64,000 nt of DNA, from NCBI GenBank assembly GCA_963843745.1, contig CAWJLP010000007.1, forward strand, positions 1 to 64,000, given 5' to 3'. Positions within the stretch are counted from its first letter, which is position 1; every line of letters begins with the position of its first letter. The notes under the pieces are model-generated. The model saw only the letters and a program-made list of their open reading frames with translations, did not search any database and was not told the origin of the DNA. Source of the stretch: Trebonia sp963843745. Its GTDB lineage: Bacteria > Actinomycetota > Actinomycetes > Streptosporangiales > Streptosporangiaceae. The position numbers and the translations under genes were made by a program. Below, in pieces: positions 23,683 through 32,523 of this stretch.

Positions 23683-24806
23683 ACGATCTCGATCAGCTGC
23701 GGGAGTTCCGCGCTGAAATTCCCTATCCAGAACGTCCCCGGCTCTCTCCGGGACGCTCCCGCCTCCTCGCAGCCGCGCGGCGACCCCACCGGCGGCGTTT
23801 CACCGCCACCCGCAGGACCACCCTCCTGCTGACGGCCACCGCTGCCGCGGCGGCCGTCGCGGTCGCCGCCGGGCTAGCGGGCTACGGGCTCAGCACTGGC
23901 AGTGCCCCGGCGGGCCACCCCAAAGCGCTGCCCAGCCGCCCCAAAGCCGTACCCACCCAGGGGGTGCTCGCCGCGGGCGTCCTCCGCGACGCGTCGGCCG
24001 CGGCCAGCCGCGTGCCCCCGAAGACGACGCCAAGCCCGGGGCAGTGGATCTACTCCAAGCTCGTCGGGTACCAGTACCCGCAGGGCACCTCCTCGAATGA
24101 GAACTGGATCACCTTCGACGGCACTGAGAGTGCTTACTACGAGAGCCGAGGCGCCCCGATCACCGTGCACACGTCGCCCGTGGCCCCCCCGGCGGACATC
24201 ACGAGCGACCCGCTGGCGGCGTTCAACACGGACGCCACCCCGCAGACCGCGTACTACGCCCTGGCGTCGCTGCCCACGGCCCCGAGCCAGCTGCTCGCCG
24301 CGGTCGACAAGGCGGCGGAAGCCGTCGGCGGAGCGAACGCCGTCGCGGGCAACCCGGTCGCGAGCCACGCGCCAGAGAACAAGGGCCAGCTCGAGTTCGA
24401 CTACCTGGGCCTGCTGCTGTGGAACGCGGCAGGCGGGGTAGGCGCCCCGCCGAAGGCCGAGGCCGCGGCGTTCCGGGCGATGGCCGCCATCCCCGGCGTG
24501 ACCGTCCAGCAGGGCATCACCGACGTCGCGGGGAACCCGGCCATCGGCGTGTCCGACGACGGCGGCTACGACCAGCTCCTCCTCGATCCGGTCAGCTACC
24601 AGGTGACCGGCCTCCGCCAGCTCAGCAACGGTATCGGCCCGAAGATGGCCGCCCCGAGCCCTCAGCAACTCGCCGGGTACCCCAAGGCCATGCAGCAGCA
24701 GATCTTGCGGAAGCTCAAGAACCCAGCGGGGCCACCTAAGGGCACCGTCATCGAGTCGCTCGCCTACGCACAAGTAAGCGAGGTCAGCGGCCCCGGCGTT
24801 AAGTAG
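23679..24806 (+). CDS. CU044_5270-family membrane protein, likely partner of the ECF sigma factor
   Basis: The 375-residue protein has a basic cytoplasmic N-terminus (LDQLREFRAEIPYPERPRLSPGRSRLLAAARRP), one TM helix (about 50-70) and a large external domain beginning after KALPSRPKAVP. The domain carries PSPGQWIYSKLVGYQYPQG and GNPAIGVSDDGGYDQLLLDPVSYQVTGLRQ, the family signature. In many actinobacteria this gene follows an ECF sigma gene with overlap, as here, and it is thought to sense envelope conditions and control the sigma factor. No zinc-finger anti-sigma motif is seen at the N-terminus, so the mode of inhibition is not evident. Confidence 0.88.
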   Translation: MNDLDQLREFRAEIPYPERPRLSPGRSRLLAAARRPHRRRFTATRRTTLLLTATAAAAAVAVAAGLAGYGLSTGSAPAGHPKALPSRPKAVPTQGVLAAGVLRDASAAASRVPPKTTPSPGQWIYSKLVGYQYPQGTSSNENWITFDGTESAYYESRGAPITVHTSPVAPPADITSDPLAAFNTDATPQTAYYALASLPTAPSQLLAAVDKAAEAVGGANAVAGNPVASHAPENKGQLEFDYLGLLLWNAAGGVGAPPKAEAAAFRAMAAIPGVTVQQGITDVAGNPAIGVSDDGGYDQLLLDPVSYQVTGLRQLSNGIGPKMAAPSPQQLAGYPKAMQQQILRKLKNPAGPPKGTVIESLAYAQVSEVSGPGVK

Positions 24807-24900
24807 CCCTGGCGCCCGGACCGCTCGGCGGCCTCGCCGGCCTCGCCGGGCTCGCCGGAACGGGTGGTATCGGATGTCACCTTGCTTAGCTTGGCCCGGC

Positions 24901-26085
24901 TCAGAAATGCGCGTGCAAATACGGCAACGCTCGCGGGAACAGCGTCCGCAGCCGCTCCGCCGCCTCGCCGCCCGCGTGCCCGAACCCCCTGACCGGCAGC
25001 TCGTCAGGATCGAGGACCCCGTAGACCAGCCCGGACAGCCCCGCCACGGTCAGCGTCGCGTCAGGGACGATCCCGGTCGCCCGCCGCGCGTCCAGCACAC
25101 CAGACGAGCCGTCAAGCTCGTAGTGCCCGGCGATGAACGGATCGTCGACCACCTCGACGGCCACCTGAGCGGCGCCGACGGGCATCCCGGCCAGCCCTTC
25201 GACCGACAGCACGCGCCCCATCGGCGCGAGGGACGTGGGGAACGCGACGTTGGAGCTGATCTCCACGGCGAAGTCCGTCCCCCACAGCTCCGGCGACTCG
25301 CCGGGCGGAACGACGACCGACACCTTCTCCACCTGGCCCGCATGGGTGCCGAAGAATTGCAGCAGCAGCGCCCTGCCGAGCGGACTCGCGGCGAGCAGGT
25401 CGCCGCCCGCCAGGTCACCGCCGTAACCGGATATCTGGTAGTTGACGGCCCCTATCATCGCGTCGCCGGCCCAGGCCGTGGCGAGCCAGCGGTCCTTGGC
25501 CAGCCGGAATCGCTCCATCCGCGAGCCCGGCAGGACGGCGAAGCCGTGCTGCCCGGCCAGCAGTCGCTCGAGGAGGCCGCGATAGGCGTTGTACTGCTCT
25601 TCGATCGTTCCCCAGCGGACGTCCCCCGCGAGGGAAGCCGAGCGCAGCCACGCCACGCTGGACAGCGGAAACACGACGGTCTTGGCCTGCGGCAGCCCCA
25701 CGAAACCGTGCCGCTCGTAGAACGACGGGCGGAACGGGTACAGCGTGCTCACCGGATAGCCGCCGTCCCGCATGATGCCGAGCAGCTCGGTCACGAGGGC
25801 GCTCGCGTACCCGCGCCGTCGTGCCTGCGGCAACGTGGCGACACCGGCGACGCCAGCCATCGGGAACACCGTTCCCCGGACGTTCTGCCGCATCGGCACC
25901 GCCGACGCGGACGCCACCGCGACGCCATCGTCCTCCGCGACCACCGTGGTGTCGCCGGAGTAGAACGGCTGGTTGCCCGCCATCCGCTCGCGGATGTCGG
26001 CCGAGGGGGACGGCGCGAACGCGTAAGCGTGGACAGGGACGGTGCGCTCGACCCACTCGCTGGGGTCGATCTGGCGTATCTTCAC
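24901..26085 (-). CDS. eis: Eis-like GNAT N-acetyltransferase with SCP2-like C-terminal domain
   Basis: The 394-residue protein has the Eis layout: an N-terminal GNAT domain (about 1-140) with acetyl-CoA loop PQARRRGYASALVTELL and YPFRPSFYERHGFVGLP, a second GNAT-like domain, and a C-terminal sterol-carrier-like domain ending YLHAHF. In Eis enzymes the C-terminal carboxylate of a final Phe acts as the base and a Tyr in the first domain as the acid; both are present here. The substrate is an amine, possibly an aminoglycoside or peptide. I chose GTG 26085; the frame continues upstream to 26610 only as antisense of the phosphoesterase gene. Confidence 0.88.
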   Translation of the reverse strand: MKIRQIDPSEWVERTVPVHAYAFAPSPSADIRERMAGNQPFYSGDTTVVAEDDGVAVASASAVPMRQNVRGTVFPMAGVAGVATLPQARRRGYASALVTELLGIMRDGGYPVSTLYPFRPSFYERHGFVGLPQAKTVVFPLSSVAWLRSASLAGDVRWGTIEEQYNAYRGLLERLLAGQHGFAVLPGSRMERFRLAKDRWLATAWAGDAMIGAVNYQISGYGGDLAGGDLLAASPLGRALLLQFFGTHAGQVEKVSVVVPPGESPELWGTDFAVEISSNVAFPTSLAPMGRVLSVEGLAGMPVGAAQVAVEVVDDPFIAGHYELDGSSGVLDARRATGIVPDATLTVAGLSGLVYGVLDPDELPVRGFGHAGGEAAERLRTLFPRALPYLHAHF

Positions 26086-26126
26086 CCGCTCATGATGCGC
26101 GACGCGGGCCTGGCGGACGACACCGA

Positions 26127-27752
26127 CTACGGGATTGCCGACGCTGGCCCGGGGGCCGGATGCGCCGGCAGCAGGACCGGCTGTCGCGGCGGCTGGCTGA
26201 AGTCGAAGTCCGCGTACAGGTTGCCGAGCACGGCCGCGTCCTCCCTGACGTCCGGCCGCGGGTCGGGCCGGCCGTCGGTCTTCGGGTCGAGCCGCGCCCC
26301 GTTCAGGAAGTCGTCCTCGATGAACTTGTTGTAGGCGTCGAAGGAGAGCACCTGGTGGTCGATGTACCCGCGTCGCGCGTACGGGCTGATCACCAGCGAC
26401 GGGACCCGCAGCCCGTACCCGTCGGAGTCGACGTCCGGCGGGACCACGTGGTCGTAGAACCCGCCCCAGTCGTCCCACGCCAGGAAGATCGCCGTCGAGT
26501 CCCAGTCCGGGCCCTTCATGATCGTGTTGATCAGGTTCGTCACGTACGCCTGGCCGGTCGCCAGGTTCGCCGGCGGGTGGTCGCTGTCGGGCTGAGCCGG
26601 GGCGATCCACGTCACCGCCGGCAGGGTGCCCTTCTCGGCGGCCGGGTAGAAGCTGGTCAGGTTCTGGATGTTGCCGAGCTGGCCGTCGGTCTTCACGTCG
26701 GTGAACGACGGCAGCGGGTTCCAGATCGACGGGGTCCCGGCGCCCTGGGCGACCGGCGCGCAGCCGGCCGCGGTCTCGTCCGGGTTGTCATCGCAGTCGG
26801 GCTGGACGCCCTGCTGCACGTAGTAAGCCCAGGACACGTTCTCCTTGTGCAGCAGGTAGGTCAGGTCCGTCCACGAGTAGTCGCCGAGCTGCGCGCCCTC
26901 GCCGCCGCTGCCGAGGAGCTGCTCGCGCTGCGCGGGGGTCAGCGCGCCGAGGCACGCTGAGGTCGCCGCGACCACTTTCGGGCTGGTGAGGTTGGCCTTC
27001 TTCAGCTGCTTCACGCCGTGCGTGCGCAGGCAGCTCGTGAAGGCCGCCGGCAGGCTCGCGAGCTGCGACCGCGCGCCGCCCCCGGCCTGCGCCGGGTCGT
27101 TGACGCAGCTGTCCGGGCTGGCGGAACCGCACCGCGCCGACCACTCGCTGACCAGGTACAGGTGGGACGGCAGGGACCACGAGTCGACCGGCTCGAACAT
27201 GTGGTCGTTCAGCACGAAGTCGCCGGCGTACGTCCAGTAGTTCGGGATCTCCCGCGCGTCGTGGTAACCCATCACGTCCGGTTCGCCGCTCGGCAGGCAC
27301 ACCGGGGTCGGCGGGTTGGTGGCCGAGCAGCCCCGGCTGGCGGTGTCTTCCGCGGACTTGACGAAGCCGTCCATCTTGCCGCCGTCGATGTCCGTGACCG
27401 CGTTGCTGAGACCGTGCCCGGCACCGCCGTTCACCAGGCTGGAGTCGTGATACGGCTTGTCGCAGCCGCCGGTGCGCGGATCGGGCACGCAGACGGTGAA
27501 CTGCCCGTTGTTCGCGGGAATGCCGTCGGCCCCCGGATAGGTGCCGAAGAACGAGTCGAACGACCGGTTCTCCTGCATGATGATCACGACGTGCTTGATC
27601 TTCTGGATGCCGGCCTCCGTCGCGCCGGCGGAACTCGCCGAACCGGACGTTCGCGGCGGCGCCGAGGACGACCCCGACGAAGTGCACGCCGCGACCAGCA
27701 GCGCGCCGGCCACGACCAAGGCAGCGAGTCGGATTCCGCGCGTAACAGCCAT
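26127..27752 (-). CDS. secreted phosphoesterase lipoprotein (phospholipase C / acid phosphatase family)
   Basis: The 541-residue protein starts MAVTRGIRLAALVVAGALLVAAC, a lipoprotein signal with Cys23. The mature domain shows the PF04185 phosphoesterase signature KHVVIIMQENRSFDSFFGTYPGADG near residue 55, followed by PNYWTYAGDFVLNDHMFEPVDSWSLPSHLYLVSEWSA and, near the end, AIFLAWDDWGGFYDHVVPP and LVISPYARRGYIDHQVLS. It would hydrolyse phosphate esters outside the cell, either phospholipids or organic phosphate. The frame opens further upstream to 27878, but ATG 27752 puts the signal peptide at the N-terminus. It is divergent from the methyltransferase gene. Confidence 0.92.
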   Translation of the reverse strand: MAVTRGIRLAALVVAGALLVAACTSSGSSSAPPRTSGSASSAGATEAGIQKIKHVVIIMQENRSFDSFFGTYPGADGIPANNGQFTVCVPDPRTGGCDKPYHDSSLVNGGAGHGLSNAVTDIDGGKMDGFVKSAEDTASRGCSATNPPTPVCLPSGEPDVMGYHDAREIPNYWTYAGDFVLNDHMFEPVDSWSLPSHLYLVSEWSARCGSASPDSCVNDPAQAGGGARSQLASLPAAFTSCLRTHGVKQLKKANLTSPKVVAATSACLGALTPAQREQLLGSGGEGAQLGDYSWTDLTYLLHKENVSWAYYVQQGVQPDCDDNPDETAAGCAPVAQGAGTPSIWNPLPSFTDVKTDGQLGNIQNLTSFYPAAEKGTLPAVTWIAPAQPDSDHPPANLATGQAYVTNLINTIMKGPDWDSTAIFLAWDDWGGFYDHVVPPDVDSDGYGLRVPSLVISPYARRGYIDHQVLSFDAYNKFIEDDFLNGARLDPKTDGRPDPRPDVREDAAVLGNLYADFDFSQPPRQPVLLPAHPAPGPASAIP

Positions 27753-27870
27753 GAAAGCACTCTGTGCCGACTGCCTGACAACGGGCGATGAGTTCCATGG
27801 GAGAGCCGTGGGATTAGCTAAGCGTTTACGAAGAGGGCCAGTGAATCTCGCCGGAGGTAAGGTACCGGAC

Positions 27871-28683
27871 GTGGACAACGGTGACGTTTCCCCGGAGATC
27901 GATACGTCCAGGCCGCACTCGGCCCGGATCTACGATTACTACCTCGGCGGCAAGGACAACTTCGCCGCCGACCGGAAAACCGCCATCAAGGCGATGGAGG
28001 CCTGGCCGCCGATCAGGATGGCCGCCCGCGAGAACCGCGCCTTCCTCGGCCGCGTCGTCAGGCACCTGGCCGAGGAAGCGGGCATCACCCAGTTCCTCGA
28101 TCTCGGCTCAGGCCTGCCGGGCGTCGGCAACGTGCACGAGATCGCGCAGGACGTCAACCCGGCCGCGCGCGTCGTGTACGTGGACAACGACCCGATCGTG
28201 CTCGCTCACGGGCGGGCGCTGCTCAACAGCACGCCGGAGGGCAAGGCCATCTACATCGAGGCGGACATGCGGGAGCCCGAGCAGATCCTCGAGCACCCGG
28301 TCACGCGGGACACGCTGGACTTCACTAAGCCGGTCGCGCTGATATTCATCGGAATCCTGCACTTCTTCATGGCCGACGACGAGGTGCGGCGAATCGTCGA
28401 GCCGCTGATCGACGCGGTGCCGTCCGGCAGCTACGTGGCAGCCGCGCACGTCACCTCTGAGTTCGCGCCGGCGCCCACCGTCAAGGCGGGCAACGTCTAC
28501 ACGCGCAGCGGCGTGGGCATCATCGGCCGGGACGCCGACGTGTTCGCGGACCTCGTCTTCAACGGCCTTACGCTGGTGCCGCCGGGCGTCGTAGTGGTGT
28601 CCGAGTGGCGCCCGGAGCCGGGCGCGATCCTGCCGCCGCGGGCTGATGTTTCCATCAACGGAGCCATCGCCCGCAAGCCGTAG
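27871..28683 (+). CDS. SAM-dependent methyltransferase, DUF574 (Methyltransf_19) family
   Basis: The ~270-residue protein repeats the signature of the 5122 gene: IDTSRPHSARIYDYYLGGKDNFAADR, FLDLGSGLPGVGNVHEIAQ, RVVYVDNDPIVLAHGRALL and VALIFIGILHFFMADDEV. The two proteins are clear paralogues but diverged in their C-terminal substrate half. GTG 27871 with AAGG 8 bases upstream is used; GTG 27841 with AGAGGG upstream is in the same frame and is a good alternative. It is monocistronic, divergent from the phosphoesterase, and nearly abuts the convergent CocE gene. Confidence 0.9.
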   Translation: MDNGDVSPEIDTSRPHSARIYDYYLGGKDNFAADRKTAIKAMEAWPPIRMAARENRAFLGRVVRHLAEEAGITQFLDLGSGLPGVGNVHEIAQDVNPAARVVYVDNDPIVLAHGRALLNSTPEGKAIYIEADMREPEQILEHPVTRDTLDFTKPVALIFIGILHFFMADDEVRRIVEPLIDAVPSGSYVAAAHVTSEFAPAPTVKAGNVYTRSGVGIIGRDADVFADLVFNGLTLVPPGVVVVSEWRPEPGAILPPRADVSINGAIARKP

Positions 28684-28691
28684 CAACAGAA

Positions 28692-30419
28692 TTATCCCGA
28701 ACGGGCCCGTGGCGTCTCCCGCCCGCCGATGACCGGGATGAGCAGCCGGGCCCGCCGCCCGGGTCCCCAGTGCACGGTGCATTCCCCGCGCGGGCTCGGC
28801 TGGTAGGCGGCCGGGAACTGGCCGGTGAGCGGGTTGCGCGGCCACAGCCAGCGGCCCGCGACAACCAGCCGCAGCGTGTCGCCCGCGCGGAAGAACGTGG
28901 CCGACGGCCCCAGCGCTATGTCGACGGCCACGACCTTCCCCGGCTCAAGCGGCTGCGGGCTGGTGCACGCCGGCACCGGCTCGAACGACCGGGACTCGCC
29001 GCGGTCGAGGCCGCGCAGCGAGGCCTTCAGCCAGCTGGTCGTGATCCGGTCCCTGCCGAACCCGTACGACCCCTCGAACGGCACGTAGCTCCGCCCGCGC
29101 CACTTCTCCACACCCGCGAACAGGCTGACGTCATCGGCGTCGTGTGTCGCCACCCACAGCCGCAGCGCCATCGGCCCGGTGATCTCCGTGTCGGCGGGGA
29201 CGGTCCATTCCCAGCAGGCGCCGCCGGTCCTGGTGCCGAATGCGAGCCGGCCGTCCTCGGCGGGTGGCGAGCCCGCGAGCCCGTCGCCGGTGAGGTACAG
29301 CGACCGCCATTCGGTGCCGTCGAGCGGCCAGTTCTGCTCCTCCCTGACGGACCGGACGACGTCGCGGCTTTCCCTGACCTCGAGCCGGATCCGCGGCGGG
29401 CCGGGGACGTCCCGACCGCGCAGGTAGCGGTCGAAGAAGGCGAGCTGGGCGGCGCGGGCTTCGGGGGAGTAGAACGTGAGCCACTTGCCGCCACGATGGG
29501 TGTACAGGAACCTGTCGGCGCTCTCGATGCGCTCCCAGCCGCGAAACGAGCCGCGGGTATGCAGGTTGTTATCGGAGAAGCTGCCGCAGATCAGGGCCGG
29601 AACGCTGATCTCGGGGAGTGCGGGGACCAGGGCGCGCCACCAGTGGTCGCGCAGCGGGTGGCGGCGTTGCTCCGCGGTGAGCTTGTAGCGCAGCCGCGCC
29701 CCGCGCAGCGCGAGGCCGAACATCCTGATGAAGCCGTTCTCGCCGATGCCGCCAGGGAAGGCCAGGTCCCGGTACGCGTCGGTGAAGCCCTCCCAGGGAC
29801 AGATCGCCTTCAGGCCCGGCGGCCGCAGCGCCGCCGCCTTCCACTGCGAGATGGCCAGGTAGGACACGCCGAGCATGCCAATGGCGCCGGTGCTCCACGG
29901 CTGTGCGGCGGCCCATTCGATCAGGTCGTAGACATCCTCGCCCTCCTGGTCAGACCAGATCGCGCAGGTGCCTTCCGAAGTCCCGGCGCCGCGCAGGTCA
30001 CAGTTGACGACCGCGTAGCCCTGCCCGGCCCACCAGGCCGGGTCCGGTGCCTCCCACCCGGTCAGCGACGAGAACCGCACCCGGGCCGGCTGCCGGAGCA
30101 TCCGGTACTGCACCGACACCCGGTATCCGGTCCGGCCTCGCCGCGGCAGGTTGTCCTTGCCATAGGGATGCGCCGACAGCAGCGCGGGGAACGGGCCTTG
30201 CCCGGCCGGCAAGACGACGTTGACCCGGAGCGTGGTGCCGTCCCGCACGGTCACCGGCAGATCCTGGAGCATGGTCAGCGACCCGGACTCGGGCTCGTAG
30301 ACGTCCACCGGCGGCCGCAGCAGCCCCGGCACCCGGCGCAGCGCATAGCGCACCGCGCCCGGCCGCCGCCACGGCTTGTCCGGCCGGGTCTTGCCCGCCC
30401 GCGCGGATCGCCCGCCCAC
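28692..30419 (-). CDS. CocE/NonD-family hydrolase (X-Pro dipeptidyl-peptidase fold)
   Basis: The 575-residue protein has the alpha/beta hydrolase core (VTVRDGTTLRVNVVLPAG, PFPALLSAHPYGKDN, YAVVNCDLRGAGTSEG), nucleophile in IGMLGVSYLAISQWKAAALRP, the helical cap, and the C-terminal jelly-roll domain (WTVPADTEITGPMALRLWVATHDADDVSLFAGVE and KVVAVDIALGPSATFFRAGDTLRLVVAG). It belongs to the group containing cocaine esterase and acyl-amide hydrolases. It has no signal peptide. The GTG at 30419 gives a basic N-terminal extension of ~45 residues that may not be translated; ATG near 30272 is an alternative. A palindromic repeat element lies just upstream. Confidence 0.9.
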   Translation of the reverse strand: MGGRSARAGKTRPDKPWRRPGAVRYALRRVPGLLRPPVDVYEPESGSLTMLQDLPVTVRDGTTLRVNVVLPAGQGPFPALLSAHPYGKDNLPRRGRTGYRVSVQYRMLRQPARVRFSSLTGWEAPDPAWWAGQGYAVVNCDLRGAGTSEGTCAIWSDQEGEDVYDLIEWAAAQPWSTGAIGMLGVSYLAISQWKAAALRPPGLKAICPWEGFTDAYRDLAFPGGIGENGFIRMFGLALRGARLRYKLTAEQRRHPLRDHWWRALVPALPEISVPALICGSFSDNNLHTRGSFRGWERIESADRFLYTHRGGKWLTFYSPEARAAQLAFFDRYLRGRDVPGPPRIRLEVRESRDVVRSVREEQNWPLDGTEWRSLYLTGDGLAGSPPAEDGRLAFGTRTGGACWEWTVPADTEITGPMALRLWVATHDADDVSLFAGVEKWRGRSYVPFEGSYGFGRDRITTSWLKASLRGLDRGESRSFEPVPACTSPQPLEPGKVVAVDIALGPSATFFRAGDTLRLVVAGRWLWPRNPLTGQFPAAYQPSPRGECTVHWGPGRRARLLIPVIGGRETPRARSG

Positions 30420-30460
30420 GATCCAAGTCTCCCCGCACCGCCATCCCCGTCGGCGAAGGG

Positions 30461-30509
30461 GGTCGATGGTCCATCCACCACCCTCTATGGCGGTCGATGG
30501 CCCATCGCC
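30461..30509. repeat. third (solo) copy of the palindromic element found at 52334 and 53470
   Basis: The order GTCGATGG, CCATC, ACCAC, CTCT.TGG, CGATGG, CCATCG follows the right-hand 60-bp arm at 53470-53529 with about 80 percent agreement by eye. It lies in the gap between the CocE gene and the cupin gene at 30600, without an accompanying gene. Confidence 0.65.
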
Positions 30510-30599
30510 TGCCTATGGCTGGCCGGTCCGCACCGCGTCGGTGGCGCGGCATAGGGTGGAAGAGGCGCCACGAGACCGTTCGGGATAAAAGGAGTGCGC

Positions 30600-30938
30600 A
30601 TGAGCACCGAACCCGCAGCCCCTGTTTCGGTCCCCGCCGCCATCAGCGAGCTGCCGCACCCATGGCAGTCGCGTGACCTCGCCTTCGCGAACGGCAGGGT
30701 GCTGCGGGTCGTGCGATTCGAGGGGACGTTCCACTGGCACCAGCGCGACCAGGACGAGCTGTACCTGTGCTGGGACGGCTCCTTCCGCGTGGAGTTCGAG
30801 GGAGGCGAGGCGGTGGTGCTGCGCGCCGGGGACATCTTCGTCGTCCCCAAGGGCCTGCGGCACCGGACGGTGGCCGATGAGCCCGCATACGGCCTGATGA
30901 TCGTGCGCCCGGAGACCGAGCAGGACGGCAACCCGTAG
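30600..30938 (+). CDS. small cupin-domain protein
   Basis: The 112-residue protein has a tight cupin motif (FEGTFHWHQRDQDELYLCWDGSFRVEFEGGE, about 38-68) with a His-X-His pair and Glu, and motif 2 VPKGLRHRTVADEPAYGLMIVRPE. ATG 30600 has AAAAGGAG 5 bases upstream. It is cytoplasmic. Similar stand-alone cupins are annotated as mannose-6-phosphate-isomerase-like. It ends near a pair of long inverted repeats and the convergent aldolase gene. Confidence 0.88.
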   Translation: MSTEPAAPVSVPAAISELPHPWQSRDLAFANGRVLRVVRFEGTFHWHQRDQDELYLCWDGSFRVEFEGGEAVVLRAGDIFVVPKGLRHRTVADEPAYGLMIVRPETEQDGNP

Positions 30939-30960
30939 CGGGCTGTCCGGCACGCTCCCA

Positions 30961-31014
30961 GATTATTGTGTGAACTTCGCCCCTGTTTTCGACGTCAAAC
31001 TACACACGATAATC
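30961..31014. repeat. inverted repeat between convergent genes
   Basis: GATTATTGTGTG (30961-30972) and CACACGATAATC (31003-31014) match as reverse complements at 11 of 12 positions, with 30 bases between. The element is A/T-rich against the local GC level and fills the gap between two convergent genes. It could terminate both transcripts. Confidence 0.45.
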
Positions 31015-31026
31015 GAGTGCCCGTGG

Positions 31027-32094
31027 TTAGCGGCGCGCGGAGACCGGCCAGAGGTCGGTGACGGCGCCGTCTGCGACGACCACGAGCTCGCTGGTCAGGT
31101 TGACGACCGTGCAGACGTGGTTGGGGATCACGCGGACGAGGTCGCCGACCTTGAGCGGCGTCAAGAGGTCGCGGACGACCGCGTGTTCTTCGCTCAGCAC
31201 CGCGATCGTCGCCTCGGGTGCTTCCAGGATCAGCCCGTGACCGGCCAGCCAGGCCGGGCGGTCGCTGGACAGCGCCTTAGAGCCGGCGTCGAGCACCGCC
31301 TCGCCGGGGCGGGGCACGGAGACGACGCGGGCGGCGACCACGAGGGCGACGTCGTCGACGTCGAGCCCGGACAGGTGCATCTGCTGCCGGTCGCCGAACA
31401 CGTACGTGCCGGGCCGCACCTCCGTCAGCGGCGCCGCTAGCCCGGCCGATGCCGTGGGGGTGGAGCCGCCGCTGAGCACCGGCGGGCTCTCGAGGACGCC
31501 GGCGCCGGTCAGGGCTTCGCCAGCGGCGGCCAGCGCGACGCGCTCGTCGCGCGCCGCGTCCCCGGCGGCGGACGGTGCGCTGTAAGCGTGCCCCGGATGC
31601 GTGAACGCGCCCGCCACCGTCAGGCCGAGCTTCGCGCAGGACACCGCCAGCGCCGCCACCCGGTCGACGGGGACGCCCGACCGGTGCTGCCCGGAGTCCA
31701 CCTCGATAAGCACCGCCAGGCCGGGCGCGGCGGCTGCCAGGGCGGCCGCCGCCGCCTCGCTGTCCACGCCGACCTGCAGCGACGTCAGCCCGCGCAGCGC
31801 GGCGAGCCTGGCGCCGCGGTCACCGGACCCGGCCCACAGCGGGTAGGCGATAAGCACGCTCGGGCAGCCCTCCGACGCGAACAGCTCGGCCTCGAGCAGC
31901 GTGGCGACCGTCAGCCCGACGGCCCCGAGCGACAGCTGCCGCCCCGCGATCGGCAGGCACTTGTGCGTCTTCGCGTGCGGCCGGAGCGCCACGCCAGCCG
32001 CGCCGGCCGCGGCGGCCATCCGGGTCAGGTTGCGCTCCAGACGCCAGGCGTCTACGACCACCGCGGGAGTCTCAAGCTCATCGGGAACCAGCAT
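31027..32094 (-). CDS. D-threonine aldolase / D-serine dehydratase-like PLP enzyme
   Basis: The 355-residue enzyme has an alanine-racemase-type TIM barrel (LETPAVVVDAWRLERNLTRM, LRPHAKTHKCLPIAGRQL with the PLP lysine at K43, VLIEVDSGQHRSGV) and the C-terminal beta domain of the DSD1/DTA group. The HxC zinc ligand pair is visible in VIPNHVCTVVNL. Members cleave D-threonine or dehydrate D-serine using PLP and a divalent metal. It is cytoplasmic and monocistronic. Its promoter lies in the short gap after the terminator at 32130-32163. Confidence 0.9.
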   Translation of the reverse strand: MLVPDELETPAVVVDAWRLERNLTRMAAAAGAAGVALRPHAKTHKCLPIAGRQLSLGAVGLTVATLLEAELFASEGCPSVLIAYPLWAGSGDRGARLAALRGLTSLQVGVDSEAAAAALAAAAPGLAVLIEVDSGQHRSGVPVDRVAALAVSCAKLGLTVAGAFTHPGHAYSAPSAAGDAARDERVALAAAGEALTGAGVLESPPVLSGGSTPTASAGLAAPLTEVRPGTYVFGDRQQMHLSGLDVDDVALVVAARVVSVPRPGEAVLDAGSKALSSDRPAWLAGHGLILEAPEATIAVLSEEHAVVRDLLTPLKVGDLVRVIPNHVCTVVNLTSELVVVADGAVTDLWPVSARR

Positions 32095-32129
32095 TGCCCC
32101 ATTCTTTCGCCTCGTGCGTGCAGCAAAAA

Positions 32130-32163
32130 GCCGCGGCCCGCGAACTTAATCGCGGGCCGCGGC
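32130..32163 (-). terminator. strong intrinsic terminator for the 32196-32423 gene
   Basis: A perfect 14-bp stem with a 6-base loop (ACTTAA) is followed on the minus strand by TTTTT. It lies 33 bases beyond the stop codon of the small membrane-protein gene. Confidence 0.85.
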
Positions 32164-32195
32164 CCCCGACCCCCATCGGGGCTTGGTACCGGAGG

Positions 32196-32423
32196 CTAGC
32201 TCCGGTCGCTCCTGGCCGGTGCAGTCGTCAGGGAGGTGAGCTCCGCGTGCCGAGTGACCAGGGCGAGGTTGAGGACACTTTCCAGGGCTTCGATCTTGTA
32301 GTTCAGTTGCCTGAGTTGCGGTCCGACGTTGGCCGCGATCTCGCGGCGCAGGTAGCGGACGCAGAACGCGCCGCCGATCAATGTGCCTAGCAGAAGACCT
32401 GTCAGGAACGTCAGCTCGATCAT
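32196..32423 (-). CDS. small single-pass membrane protein, 75 aa
   Basis: The product begins MIELTFLTGLLLGTLIGGAF, one TM helix, followed by CVRYLRREIAANVGPQLRQLNYKIEALESVLNLAL, which looks like a short amphipathic or coiled-coil helix, and a polar tail. I do not recognise a family. It has its own intrinsic terminator and an upstream region with four 15-bp direct repeats, which argues that it is a real, regulated gene. It is divergent from the XRE/DUF397 pair. Confidence 0.6.
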   Translation of the reverse strand: MIELTFLTGLLLGTLIGGAFCVRYLRREIAANVGPQLRQLNYKIEALESVLNLALVTRHAELTSLTTAPARSDRS

Positions 32424-32459
32424 CTCAACCCCCAGAGAGTCGTTGAGCTCACCCTCACT

Positions 32460-32523
32460 ATGTCACATGCCTACGTCATTTTGCAAGGTGTCAATTTGCT
32501 ACCTGTCATTTGACTAGGTGTCA
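32460..32523. repeat. four 15-bp-period direct repeats of NNGTCA, iteron-like operator
   Basis: ACGTCA, GTGTCA, CTGTCA and GTGTCA begin at 32473, 32488, 32503 and 32518, exactly 15 bases apart; the following bases are also similar (TTTTG, ATTTG, TTTGA). ATGTCA at 32460 may be a fifth. The array lies 37 bases upstream of the 32423 gene and 230 bases upstream of the XRE gene. The remaining bases up to 32749 hold no gene. Confidence 0.65.

Noticed and set aside
28770..30554. 594-codon plus-strand frame
   Set aside because: It is antisense to the CocE-type hydrolase, which has full catalytic and jelly-roll motifs.
32460..32523. The 15-bp repeats as a CRISPR or plasmid origin
   Set aside because: Repeats are too short and close for CRISPR, and no replication or cas gene is in the window. 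An operator is more likely.
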